A DNA stretch of 64,000 nt, taken from the NCBI RefSeq assembly GCF_003946095.1, contig NZ_RHOD01000011.1, positions 1 through 64,000 of the forward strand, given 5' to 3'. Of the stretch, positions 34,812-42,729 are shown piece after piece. This DNA comes from Levilactobacillus lindianensis. Its GTDB lineage: Bacteria > Bacillota > Bacilli > Lactobacillales > Lactobacillaceae. Every line of letters begins with the position of its first letter. Positions within the stretch are counted from its first letter, which is position 1. The notes under the pieces are model-generated. The model had not been told where the DNA came from and made no database searches. It worked only from the letters and a program-made list of their open reading frames with translations. The translations under genes were made by a program, and so were the position numbers.

Positions 34812-35186
34812 CTACTTCTGATCTTCCTCAACGGGGCAAGACCACTTGTCTGACCACACGTGGATGGCGGTCATCACGTCCTTGAGCTCAGCACCCTTGG
34901 CGGTTAACTCATATTCAATCAACGAATTATCCGGAAAGGTCCGTCGCAAAATGACGCCATTAACCTCCAACTCCTTGAGCCGCTCAACTAATACCCGGTC
35001 ACTACAACGGGGAATCTTCCGGGCTAAATCCCGGAACCGCTGAGGTCCTTCCTGCAGAAGTACCTCAATAATGAGTCCATTCCACTTCTTTCCTAAGAAA
35101 GAAAAGGTACGTTCAAATCTCGGGCAGAGTGAGAAGTCCACTTCGGAACCCGTGGCTGTATTCGATGGCACTGTTTGCATATTCAA
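34812..35186 (-). CDS. HxlR-family winged-helix regulator
   Basis: A 124-residue MarR-like DNA-binding protein of the HxlR/DUF24 family. The CPRFERTFSFLGKKWNGLII and FRDLARKIPRCSDRVLVERLKELEV motifs (about residues 21-75) form the winged helix. A Cys at residue 21 near the N-terminus is in the redox-sensitive position known for some family members (YodB, HypR), so oxidative control is possible. It is not linked to an obvious target; the next gene leftwards is pheS with its own leader. Confidence 0.88.
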   Translation of the reverse strand: MNMQTVPSNTATGSEVDFSLCPRFERTFSFLGKKWNGLIIEVLLQEGPQRFRDLARKIPRCSDRVLVERLKELEVNGVILRRTFPDNSLIEYELTAKGAELKDVMTAIHVWSDKWSCPVEEDQK

Positions 35187-35213
35187 CTCGCCCCCATCCG
35201 CGTTTCAACGAAA

Positions 35214-35711
35214 CTAGGCGTTCGGCGTTAACTTTTCAACCAACGTGTGGACGCGCTTGCGAGCAGGCCCACAAAATTCGTGAACTGCTTCGTAGTCATC
35301 GACCAGCGACACAATGGCGCTTTCCCGATACTTTGGCATAGCCAGGGTTGCTCCCCACATGTGCTTCAAAATGATATCCTTTTCCATTGGGCTTAAGTCC
35401 GTTAGCTTCTCAGCATTACGCAGAGCCACCCGTGGGTGGATAAAGGCATGGGACCCCAAGTTAAACTTCGTCGTCCGCCAATCATAATAGAAGAGATCAT
35501 GTAACAAACCACCCCGTGCAGTGGCCCGGGTATTCAAACCAAGTTTCTTCGCAATCAAATAACTGTTATACGACACCGAAATAGAATGTTCCAAGCGTGT
35601 CGAATGGTGGTGCTGGGTGTAATTCGCCAGGCGTTGAACCGGCTCCTTTTCCAACAAGTCAGAAACTAAGGCAAGGTACTCGGGATCATCACGCCAAGTA
35701 AGTTTGTTCAT
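35214..35711 (-). CDS. HD-domain phosphohydrolase
   Basis: The 165-residue product has the HD signature: His in TRLEHSISVSYNSYLIAKKLG, the metal pair HD in GGLLHDLFYYDW, and further His residues in GSHAFIHPRVA (about residues 43-95). This is the YfbR/YqeK-like HD fold, probably a nucleotidase or nucleotide phosphohydrolase; the substrate is unknown. ATG 35711 has AAGGA 8 bases upstream; an earlier in-frame start at 35729 lacks one. It is followed by the HxlR regulator 27 bases on. Confidence 0.85.
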   Translation of the reverse strand: MNKLTWRDDPEYLALVSDLLEKEPVQRLANYTQHHHSTRLEHSISVSYNSYLIAKKLGLNTRATARGGLLHDLFYYDWRTTKFNLGSHAFIHPRVALRNAEKLTDLSPMEKDIILKHMWGATLAMPKYRESAIVSLVDDYEAVHEFCGPARKRVHTLVEKLTPNA

Positions 35712-35834
35712 AGAATGCTTCCTTTTCATTATAGATTATGATTTTTGTCCCTCAATTACACCTTATCATACTGCCTTTGGCGCAAAAAGCAACCATATTG
35801 CTTGCAATTAACCGCGGTTAACCCTTTCTTAACC

Positions 35835-36602
35835 TTATTCAGCCAACCGAAACATCACGATCCCAGCCGCAATCGCAACATTCAACGACTCCGCCCGACC
35901 CTTAATTGGAATATACAGGTTCTGAGTCGTCATCCGCTGAAGATCTGGTGCCATCCCGTTGCCTTCATTTCCCATGACAATAGCGCCTTGACTCAGACTA
36001 GGCACCTCACGATAGTCCTTGGCCTGTGGGTCCAGATTGGTCCCATAGACGGGCAATTTCCGGTCGGTAAAGGCCGTGATCCAGTCATGAAGGTCACCTT
36101 CGACCAACTGCACATGGAATTGACTCCCCTGCATTGAACGTAGGACCTTGGGCAGAAAACGACTGACACTGCCGTGACCCAAGACCACCCCGGTTAGTCC
36201 GGCCGCATCCGCCGTCCGAACCATCGTCCCAATGTTCCCTGGATCCTGAACCTGATCCAGAAATAACCAGACGCCAGTGGCTTGTTTGGGATCAACGTGG
36301 GCATCGTTGGGTATCGAAGCCGTCGCAAAGATCCCTTGTGGGGTACTCGTATCCCCAATCGTTTGCGCAATGCTGTCCGTCAATTCATAAACTGGAACCG
36401 CCGGGAAAGCCCCCTCATGTGCCGTAAGCTGCTCTTCAGTCCCCATGATGGCTGTGAGTGGCAGCTGCGCCTTAATGGCCTCCTGCACCAAATGCCAGCC
36501 CTCTAAGAGGTACGTCTGAGTCGACTTACGCCCCTTCTTGGTGGTCAGCGCTCGCCACTGCTTAACCCGCTTATTTTGACTTGATGTGATCCGTTCTCTC
36601 AA
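35835..36602 (-). CDS. SpoU-family rRNA 2'-O-methyltransferase
   Basis: A TrmH/RlmB-type knotted methyltransferase of 255 residues. It has an N-terminal substrate-binding domain and the SPOUT core with motif 1 QDPGNIGTMVRTADAAG (about 119-135), motif 2 IVMGNEGNG (about 212-220) and motif 3 IPIKGRAESLNVAIAAGIVMF (about 232-250). It resembles Bacillus YsgA, located near pheS. The target nucleotide is not known from sequence. It is divergent from the acylphosphatase gene. Confidence 0.9.
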   Translation of the reverse strand: MRERITSSQNKRVKQWRALTTKKGRKSTQTYLLEGWHLVQEAIKAQLPLTAIMGTEEQLTAHEGAFPAVPVYELTDSIAQTIGDTSTPQGIFATASIPNDAHVDPKQATGVWLFLDQVQDPGNIGTMVRTADAAGLTGVVLGHGSVSRFLPKVLRSMQGSQFHVQLVEGDLHDWITAFTDRKLPVYGTNLDPQAKDYREVPSLSQGAIVMGNEGNGMAPDLQRMTTQNLYIPIKGRAESLNVAIAAGIVMFRLAE

Positions 36603-36711
36603 CGTTGATTACTCCTATCCGTTACTTTTTTCTAATTTTACCACATCACTAGGCAGACCTGAGCACTCGCGGTATGATTAACCTAAATCTTTTTATAGGA
36701 GGCTATTCGCC

Positions 36712-36984
36712 TTGGAAACGCAAAAAATCCTAGTTGCCGGTCAAGTTCAGGGCGTCGGTTTTCGTTGGTCCGCTAGCCAAGTGGCTCAGCGAATCGGCCT
36801 AACTGGCACCGTTCGCAACCGTCGCGATGGTCAGGTCGAACTCATTGCCACCGGGTCGGCAGAGCAACTGGCCGAACTCGTCGTCCAACTTAAACGGGGA
36901 ATCACTCCCTGGATTGTCGTCGATCGTCTTAGCATCACGTCGTTACCATTACAGAAGTTTTCGGACTTCCAGATTATTATTTGA
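36712..36984 (+). CDS. Acylphosphatase
   Basis: Hydrolyses acyl phosphates such as acetyl phosphate or carbamoyl phosphate. It has 90 residues: VAGQVQGVGFRWSASQVAQ holds the active-site loop with the catalytic Arg (the RW in place of the RY usual form), and GTVRNRRDGQVEL holds the catalytic Asn. The start is TTG 36712, with AGGAGG 8 bases upstream. It stands about 105 bases before yidC. Confidence 0.9.
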   Translation: METQKILVAGQVQGVGFRWSASQVAQRIGLTGTVRNRRDGQVELIATGSAEQLAELVVQLKRGITPWIVVDRLSITSLPLQKFSDFQIII

Positions 36985-37088
36985 AAAACGGCGTCAGATC
37001 AAGTAATATGTTGACTGTTAATGACGATTTCGTCGTTTGGGGGCGTACGCGCTCTACATCGTTTACTAAAAAGGGGTTCAAATTAAAT

Positions 37089-37994
37089 ATGAAGATTTCC
37101 AAAAAAGTCTCGGTAACCGCCGCGCTGGCGGGACTAGCCTTAGTCCTCAGTGGTTGTGTACAGACTAAGAATGGTAAACCGTACGGCTTTGTCTACGATT
37201 ATCTAGCCGTTCCGGGACAACACGTCATGAACTGGCTGGCTCAGGTCTTCGGCGGCAGCTACGGCTGGGCCATCATCGTCTTGACCTTCATCGTGCGGAT
37301 GGTTCTGCTTCCCGTCATGGTTCGCCAGATGCGTAGCGCCACCGTTCAACAAGAAAAGGTCTCCATGATTCGCCCACAACTGGCCAAGTACCAGGAAATG
37401 CAAAAGAATGCCAAGACCCAAGAAGAAAAGGCTGCGGCTGGCCAAGCTATCATGGCCGTCTACAAGAACAACGGGATTAGCATGACCGGTGGACTCGGTT
37501 GTCTGCCCCTACTGATTCAGATGCCAATCTTCGCCGCCCTCTATGCCGCTATCCGGTATTCACCAGAACTTTCTAAGGCTGCCTTCTTCGGCATTCCTTT
37601 AGGAAAGTCCAGTTGGATTCTCGCAATCTTATCCTTTGCCGCCTACCTGTTGCAGGGTTACCTCTCTACTCTTGGGGTACCGAAGGAACAGAAGAAGCAA
37701 ATGCAAACAGCCATGCTGATGTCACCCATCATGATCTTATTCTTCACGATGAGTTCACCTGCTGGTCTAGGTCTTTACTTCTTCGTCGGGGGACTGTTCG
37801 CCTGTGTTCAGACGTTAATCATCAACTTCTACCGTCCTCGAATCCGGCGTGAAATCAGTGACCAGATGGCTAAGAATCCCAAGCCAGTGGTTGAGGTTCC
37901 GATCGTCAAACCAACCGAAGCCAAGGCTGCTAAGAAACAAGTCCAACAGAAAAACCGCCAACGTAACGCTGGTAAGCAACAACATCACAAATAA
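37089..37994 (+). CDS. yidC: YidC/Oxa1-family membrane protein insertase
   Basis: Inserts membrane proteins with or without the Sec translocon. It has 302 residues, starting with a lipoprotein signal (LVLSGC, lipid-modified Cys at residue 23). Five membrane helices follow in the pattern of Gram-positive YidC1/SpoIIIJ (WAIIVLTFIVRMVLLPVMVRQM contains the conserved Arg; GCLPLLIQMPIFAALYAA follows), and there is a basic C-terminal tail (KKQVQQKNRQRNAGKQQHHK) for ribosome contact. The start is ATG 37089 with AAGGGG 12 bases upstream. It ends at a strong terminator. Confidence 0.93.
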   Translation: MKISKKVSVTAALAGLALVLSGCVQTKNGKPYGFVYDYLAVPGQHVMNWLAQVFGGSYGWAIIVLTFIVRMVLLPVMVRQMRSATVQQEKVSMIRPQLAKYQEMQKNAKTQEEKAAAGQAIMAVYKNNGISMTGGLGCLPLLIQMPIFAALYAAIRYSPELSKAAFFGIPLGKSSWILAILSFAAYLLQGYLSTLGVPKEQKKQMQTAMLMSPIMILFFTMSSPAGLGLYFFVGGLFACVQTLIINFYRPRIRREISDQMAKNPKPVVEVPIVKPTEAKAAKKQVQQKNRQRNAGKQQHHK

Positions 37995-38008
37995 AGTCAT
38001 GTCAAAAT

Positions 38009-38043
38009 GGCCATTACTGCTAATCCAGTAATGGCCCTTTTTG
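38009..38043 (+). terminator. Terminator after yidC
   Basis: GGCCATTACTG at 38009-38019 pairs perfectly with CAGTAATGGCC at 38026-38036; the plus strand continues with CTTTTTG. Confidence 0.9.
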
Positions 38044-38202
38044 TATCTAACAATATTCAATTTCTTTCAGTACTGAACAAGCCAAATGGTTATCTCTGAA
38101 CACCTAATCTAGTGATTGCCTTTAATCAATAAAGTAGCACTCATCCTGATTTATTGTTGTTAGTAGCAATATGCTTACCAGCAGCATTTAAGAGATGCTA
38201 TT

Positions 38203-38607
38203 TTAGCTCATCATCAGGTTCTGTCGGGCGCCGCTAGGAACCGTTTCCCGGGCCACTGCCTTCCAAGTTTCGACATTTTGGCCCTTAGTCTCAATCTTCA
38301 AGAAATGGTGTGGCTTAAGCTTCCACTGAACGTCAAAGGTTAATTTCCGTGACTTGCCTTGTTCATTATAGGTTTGCAAAACATAGGTGTATTCATCCTC
38401 ACCACCACCCCCAATGAAATGTTTAATCGGTTGACTCGTCGTGTCGGCATACACCGTCTCGTTCTTCACCCAAGGATTCACATTATCGTGGGCCATCGCC
38501 ACCTCACTCCCCCGATTGCGAGTCATGGCTGGCGCAAAGATGGCACCAATTGCCAGTAAGATCAACAGGGTTCCTGAGATGGTCAGTAATGCTTTAAGAA
38601 TTTTCAT
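38203..38607 (-). CDS. YxeA family secreted or membrane-anchored protein
   Basis: A 134-residue protein with an N-terminal membrane helix (about 7-27, LLTISGTLLILLAIGAIFAP) followed by an extracytoplasmic beta-rich region. YADTTSQPIKHFIGGGGEDEYTYVLQTYNEQG matches the YxeA/DUF1093 pattern (in part: EDEYTYVLQTYNEQG). The function of this family is unknown; in Bacillus and lactobacilli it is found near envelope-stress genes. ATG 38607 has GGAGGAG 7 bases upstream. Its promoter carries a 24-base inverted repeat, indicating specific regulation. No terminator is visible. Confidence 0.85.
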   Translation of the reverse strand: MKILKALLTISGTLLILLAIGAIFAPAMTRNRGSEVAMAHDNVNPWVKNETVYADTTSQPIKHFIGGGGEDEYTYVLQTYNEQGKSRKLTFDVQWKLKPHHFLKIETKGQNVETWKAVARETVPSGARQNLMMS

Positions 38608-38626
38608 GAATAATCTCCTCCAAGTT

Positions 38627-38687
38627 GCTTAGTTACTAGACTAACTAAGCAGTTATCTTAGAATACCATTCTTTCACAATCTGTCAA
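38627..38687 (-). promoter_or_regulatory. Promoter of yxeA-like gene with operator-like palindrome
   Basis: TTGACA (38682-38687), a 16-base spacer and TATTCT (38660-38665) precede a perfect 9-bp inverted repeat, GCTTAGTTA at 38627-38635 and TAACTAAGC at 38642-38650, covering the predicted transcription start. The pattern fits a repressor operator, type TetR, MarR or PadR; no cognate regulator can be named. Confidence 0.75.
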
Positions 38688-38711
38688 CCACTATTCGCAC
38701 CTTAGGCGATC

Positions 38712-38746
38712 AAAAAAAGGGGTGAGACTTTGGTCTCACCCCTTTT
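38712..38746 (-). terminator. Terminator after the histidine kinase gene
   Basis: AAGGGGTGAGAC at 38717-38728 pairs with GTCTCACCCCTT at 38733-38744; the minus strand continues with TTTTTTTG. It lies about 155 bases downstream of the kinase stop. Confidence 0.9.
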
Positions 38747-38782
38747 CGCTTCAAGCGTCTATCGTTGAAACATGCAACAAAA

Positions 38783-38870
38783 GGCAGTCAACTCCACTTA
38801 CCCCCATAGACAAACAATCCCAGACTGGGGTTGTTCACCTATCGACGTGAAGGCTCATTGACTCCTTGCC
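38783..38870 (-). ncRNA. Candidate structured RNA in the 3' region of the kinase transcript
   Basis: A nested structure can be drawn: GGC 38783-38785 with GCC 38868-38870, AGTCAA 38786-38791 with TTGACT 38858-38863, ATAG 38806-38809 with CTAT 38839-38842, AACAA 38813-38817 with TTGTT 38831-38835, CCCA 38819-38822 with TGGG 38826-38829. The terminator at 38712 would end it. Whether it is an independent small RNA, a processed 3' UTR or chance is unproven. Confidence 0.35.
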
Positions 38871-38900
38871 CTTTGCCACACTCTCCTTACGCCTTATTTA

Positions 38901-40544
38901 TTAAGATTTTGTCTTAGGATCTTCATGGTGATCGTCGTTGCTATCATCTTCCAATAGCGCCGATTTAATGCCGGTGGACACACCACCGTTGGCGATAGCC
39001 TGAGCCTGTTCCTTCTTGGCATTCAGAACCTTCGCTGCGGCATCCGGTAGAATTGGTAACGAAATCCGGAACACAGATCCGTGTCCCACCGCACTTTCAA
39101 TGGTAATTCGCCCATGGTAAGCCTCGATTAGGCGCTTGGCAATCGCCAAGCCTAAACCGTTGCCACCCTTGGTCCTAGAACGCGCCTTGTCAACTCGGTA
39201 GAATCGGTTGAAGACGCGGTCCATATTCTGCTGTGAGATCCCTTCACCGAAGTCCTGAACGGCTACCTCGACGTTACGCATGTCACTTTCAAACGTCAAG
39301 TGGATTTCCTTGCGGGCCTGCGTGTACTTAACCGCATTGTCCAGGAGGATGATGAGAATCTGTTCCAAATGGTTCCGATAAATTTGCACCTGAACCGGAC
39401 GATGAACATCGTCGTCCAGGATAAAGGTGAAGTCTGGATGAATCATTTTAAAGTTATCATAGACCTGCTGGACGACCTCGCTGACGTTGGTCACCTCATT
39501 AGTGTAGTTAACCTCGATCTGTTCGGCCCGCTGGAGATCCAACATCTCTTGAACCAAGCTCTTCATCCGTTTGGTTTCCTGTAAGGAAGCCTTGATCGAC
39601 TCATCCAAGACCTCTGGATCATCTTTACCCCAACGGTCTAGCATTTCCATATGTCCCTGGATAATCGCCACTGGCGTCCGTAACTCGTGGGAAACGTCCT
39701 CAACGAATTGTTGTTGCTGGTCCATGTAGCCCTGAGTCGTGTCCAACATGTCGTTAAATAGCGTTCCGAGGTCGCTGAGCTCGTCCGTATGCCGAATCTC
39801 GGGTACTCGTCGGTCCGTCTGCGGATCCTCTCTAACGGCATGAATCGTCTCTCTAATGGCCTCCACTGGGCGCAGTAAGAACGAAGCCAGAATATAACTC
39901 AAGATGGCTGCCGCCAATCCCGCAATAAGTCCTAACACCAAGGCAACCTGGTAGAGCTTTACCTGAGTCGCTCGGTAATCCTTCAGATTATCAGTAACCT
40001 GAACATATCCCAATAAACGATTCCCTTGCTTACCTCGGATTGGCATCCGACCGACAAGGTGTGTCGTCTTATTGATCGTTTTAACAGCAATCCGCTGACG
40101 CGATGAGGCTTTGAATGGTGCCACGGTCTTATCGGTCGCATAGAGAATTTCTCCTTGCGTGTCGTAAACTGTCACCGTTTGACTGTCTCGTGACAATGTC
40201 GATAAGATCGCATTGTTGTAAGGCATGGCACCCTTACCTTTGCCCCTTGGCTCATCGGCTAACACCGTCCGTGGTCGTAACAGCTCATCCACCTGACCAC
40301 TCGATAACGCCTTCTTTTGACTACTCAAGCGTTCCACCACGACGTTTAAAGAATCAGCCACGTGGGTGCGCTCTTGTCGCATCAACACCGTCATAAAACT
40401 ACTAAAAATAAGAATGATGATAACCCCAAAGATAACCAACACCCCGAACGCGGTAGACAGTGTCCATTCCCATTTCAAAGAAAGACGGAAGCCCCGCTTT
40501 TTAGGCTGTTCTTCCGTTCCCCGTTCTAATTCAGTTGCTTTCAC
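38901..40544 (-). CDS. HAMP-domain sensor histidine kinase (LisK-like)
   Basis: Membrane-bound sensor of 547 residues: helix 1 (31-53), an extracellular region of about 145 residues (54-197), helix 2 (198-223), a HAMP domain (224-275), the HisKA domain with H286 in VEDVSHELRTPVA, and an ATPase domain with N-box LDNAVKYT and the G1 motif FGEGI, and a G2 motif GGNGLGLAIAKRL near the C-terminus. A short low-complexity, acidic tail ends it. The start overlaps the end of the response-regulator gene by 4 bases. It resembles LisK/CesK of Listeria, which senses envelope stress; that function is inferred. Confidence 0.94.
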   Translation of the reverse strand: MKATELERGTEEQPKKRGFRLSLKWEWTLSTAFGVLVIFGVIIILIFSSFMTVLMRQERTHVADSLNVVVERLSSQKKALSSGQVDELLRPRTVLADEPRGKGKGAMPYNNAILSTLSRDSQTVTVYDTQGEILYATDKTVAPFKASSRQRIAVKTINKTTHLVGRMPIRGKQGNRLLGYVQVTDNLKDYRATQVKLYQVALVLGLIAGLAAAILSYILASFLLRPVEAIRETIHAVREDPQTDRRVPEIRHTDELSDLGTLFNDMLDTTQGYMDQQQQFVEDVSHELRTPVAIIQGHMEMLDRWGKDDPEVLDESIKASLQETKRMKSLVQEMLDLQRAEQIEVNYTNEVTNVSEVVQQVYDNFKMIHPDFTFILDDDVHRPVQVQIYRNHLEQILIILLDNAVKYTQARKEIHLTFESDMRNVEVAVQDFGEGISQQNMDRVFNRFYRVDKARSRTKGGNGLGLAIAKRLIEAYHGRITIESAVGHGSVFRISLPILPDAAAKVLNAKKEQAQAIANGGVSTGIKSALLEDDSNDDHHEDPKTKS

Positions 40545-41227
40545 GACCGCATCACGTACCCTGTCCCACGGACCGTTTGGATGTAACTCTTCTGGCCAGG
40601 AACGTCAATTTTATTTCGAAGGTACCGCACATACACGTCGACCACATTGGTTTCGACTTCGGACTCATAACCCCAGACCTTGGTTAACAGCACGTCTCGT
40701 GCTAAAACGACGTTGATGTTTTCCATTAAAGCCAGGAGTAATTCATATTCTCGCTTCGTCAGGTTAATCACTTCATCACCACGCCGAACGATCCGGTTTT
40801 CCTTCTCGATCGTTAAATCCTTGAACTTAACCGTGGTCTGCTTGGTATTCTTCTGTTCACCTTCAAGGTGAATCCGGCGTAAGAGTGCCCGCACCCGAGC
40901 CAAAAGCTCTTCGATGGCAAATGGCTTCACAATGTAGTCATCGGCACCATGGTCCAAGCCGGAAACGCGATCGATCACAGAATCCCGAGCCGTCATCATG
41001 ATAATTGGTGTGCTCTTCACTTCACGAACTCGGCGAGCCACTTCAATCCCATTTAGTTCGGGGAGCATCAGATCGAGCAGAATCACATCAAAATCCTGTG
41101 ACAAGGCTGCTTCCAACCCTGTCCGTCCGTTAAACTGCACGTTAGTCTCATAACCCTCGTGCTTTAGTTCCAGCTCAACAAAGCGAGCAAGATTTTTTTC
41201 ATCTTCAATAATTAAAATTCGACTCAT
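40541..41227 (-). CDS. OmpR-family response regulator (LisR-like)
   Basis: Two-domain regulator of 228 residues. The receiver has acidic pocket E8-D9, phosphoacceptor D52 in DVILLDLMLPELNG, Thr in MMTARD and Lys in IVKPF. The C-terminal winged helix includes NLTKREYELLLALMEN and the DVYVRYLRNKI recognition segment with TVRGTGYVM. ATG 41227 opens the operon; the kinase gene follows with a 4-base overlap. A 7-bp inverted repeat (41265-41271 and 41281-41287) lies in its leader. It is closest in pattern to LisR and YkoG-type regulators. Confidence 0.95.
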   Translation of the reverse strand: MSRILIIEDEKNLARFVELELKHEGYETNVQFNGRTGLEAALSQDFDVILLDLMLPELNGIEVARRVREVKSTPIIMMTARDSVIDRVSGLDHGADDYIVKPFAIEELLARVRALLRRIHLEGEQKNTKQTTVKFKDLTIEKENRIVRRGDEVINLTKREYELLLALMENINVVLARDVLLTKVWGYESEVETNVVDVYVRYLRNKIDVPGQKSYIQTVRGTGYVMRS

Positions 41228-41643
41228 TGCACTTTAACTCCTCTGGTTGGTTAACTGCGTTCGAGTCGCTGCAAAACCACCAGCGACAAGGACGTCCGAT
41301 ATTCATTTCAACATTTAATTTTATCATAGTTTCTCATAATTGTATGCGAAAACCAACATCCCTGTCATATTTATCTAATTATTAAGACTTCTAGGCCCCA
41401 TTGAAAAGCCTCATAAGAAAATGCAACCGGTTGTACCCATTTGATATCCTTGCTTTTGCAAATCGTGCTAGCATGTTGCTTCACATTTGGTTGTTCAGCG
41501 TATAATCTGTGCGATCCAGTGGTGCCGTGGCCCGGTACGACGGCGTTTGAAAATTATTTATTTTTTGTTCATTTTTTCACTTGAAATTGGGAGCGAATTT
41601 AGTATACTAGCCTTGTAGACAAAATAAAAAGGAGTCTTAAATT
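41228..41643. other. Gene-less divergent region between response regulator and adh
   Basis: The stretch holds the promoters for both directions. Toward the regulator it carries a GTCGCTG/CAGCGAC repeat. Toward adh it holds a CAACCGGTTG palindrome (41424-41433), a TATAAT-like box near 41500, an inverted repeat near 41525-41545 (GCCGT with ACGACGGC) and the adh promoter at 41581. No coding frame was seen. Confidence 0.6.
41581..41615 (+). promoter_or_regulatory. adh promoter
   Basis: TTGAAA (41581-41586), a 16-base spacer and TATACT (41603-41608) lie 35 bases before the AAGGAG site of the alcohol dehydrogenase gene. A cre-like palindromic ATGCAACCGGTTGTA lies upstream at 41421-41435, differing from the CcpA consensus in one arm. 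Confidence 0.75.
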
Positions 41644-42660
41644 ATGAAAGCAGCAGTTATTCGCGATTCAGTTGACGGTTACGTCGATATTAAAGATGTT
41701 ACCTTACGTCCTATCACCCACGGTGAAGCCCTAGTTAAGATGGAATATTGTGGTCTTTGCCACACCGACTTACACGTTGCCGCTGGTGACTTCGGTAAGC
41801 AACCAGGCCGGATCATTGGCCATGAAGGTGTCGGCCGTGTTATCCAAGTTGCCGATGACGTTAACAACTTAAAGATCGGTGACCGGGTTTCTATCGCTTG
41901 GTTCTTCAAGGGCTGTGGCCACTGTGAATACTGCTTGACTGGCCGCGAAACACTTTGCCGTAACGTCAAGAACTCTGGCTTTACTGTTGACGGTGCCATG
42001 GCTGAAGAATGTATCGTTGATGCCAACTACGCTGTCAAGGTCCCAGAAGGTTTGGACCCAGTTGAAGCAACTTCCCTGACCTGTGCTGGTGTTACCATGT
42101 ACAAGGCTCTCAAGGTTGGCGAAACGAAGCCAGGCCAATGGGTTGAAGTTGTTGGTGCCGGTGGTTTAGGTAACTTGGCTATTCAATACGCTCACAACGT
42201 TTTCGGCGCCCACGTCGTTGCCGTTGATGGTAACCCAGACAAATTAGCTGCTGCTAAGGCAAACGGTGCCGAAGTCCTGATCAACCGTCATGACAACAAC
42301 GTTGCTGAACAAATTCAAGAAAAGGTCGGCGGTGTTAATAACGCCCAAGTCACTGCTGTTAACAAGGATGCCTTCACACAATCCGTTAACGCTTTGAAGC
42401 CAGATGGTAAGTTAGTTGCCGTTGCCTTACCACAAGGTGACATGGAATTAAACATTGCCAAGACTGTTTTGGATGGTATCTCCGTTCGTGGTTCCCTGGT
42501 TGGAACTCGTCAAGACTTAGCCGAAACCTTCCAATTTGGTGCCGAAGGTAAAGTTCACCCAATCGTTCAGACCCGTCGTTTGGATGAAGTTAATGACATC
42601 ATTGACGAAATGAAAGCTAACAAGATTGTTGGCCGGATGGTTGTCGACTTCACTAAGTAA
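41644..42660 (+). CDS. adhP: Zinc-dependent alcohol dehydrogenase
   Basis: Medium-chain NAD-linked alcohol dehydrogenase of 338 residues that interconverts acetaldehyde (or other aldehydes) and alcohol. The catalytic zinc ligands are in [10 protein letters not shown] (Cys about 37) and GHEGVG (His about 60); the structural zinc uses the four Cys in [15 protein letters not shown]. The nucleotide fold has [13 protein letters not shown] at about 171-183. ATG 41644 has AAGGAG upstream. High use of the codons favoured in the genome suggests strong expression. It is monocistronic and ends at a strong terminator. Confidence 0.95.
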   Translation: MKAAVIRDSVDGYVDIKDVTLRPITHGEALVKMEYCGLCHTDLHVAAGDFGKQPGRIIGHEGVGRVIQVADDVNNLKIGDRVSIAWFFKGCGHCEYCLTGRETLCRNVKNSGFTVDGAMAEECIVDANYAVKVPEGLDPVEATSLTCAGVTMYKALKVGETKPGQWVEVVGAGGLGNLAIQYAHNVFGAHVVAVDGNPDKLAAAKANGAEVLINRHDNNVAEQIQEKVGGVNNAQVTAVNKDAFTQSVNALKPDGKLVAVALPQGDMELNIAKTVLDGISVRGSLVGTRQDLAETFQFGAEGKVHPIVQTRRLDEVNDIIDEMKANKIVGRMVVDFTK

Positions 42661-42684
42661 TTTAAGAAAATTCAATACTTCCAT

Positions 42685-42722
42685 GAAAAGCCCGCTCTCC
42701 GTGACAGAGCGGGCTTTTTGCT
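42685..42722 (+). terminator. Terminator after adh
   Basis: AAAGCCCGCTCT at 42687-42698 pairs with AGAGCGGGCTTT from 42706; the plus strand continues with TTTTG. Confidence 0.92.
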
Positions 42723-42729
42723 GTTCCTT

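Noticed and set aside
38747-38900. 4.5S (SRP) RNA
   Set aside because: The conserved SRP RNA loop motif (GGAA/AGCA type) was not found.
41500-41643. Rex operator at adh
   Set aside because: No TTGTGAA-type half-sites in a proper palindrome were found; only weak partial matches exist.
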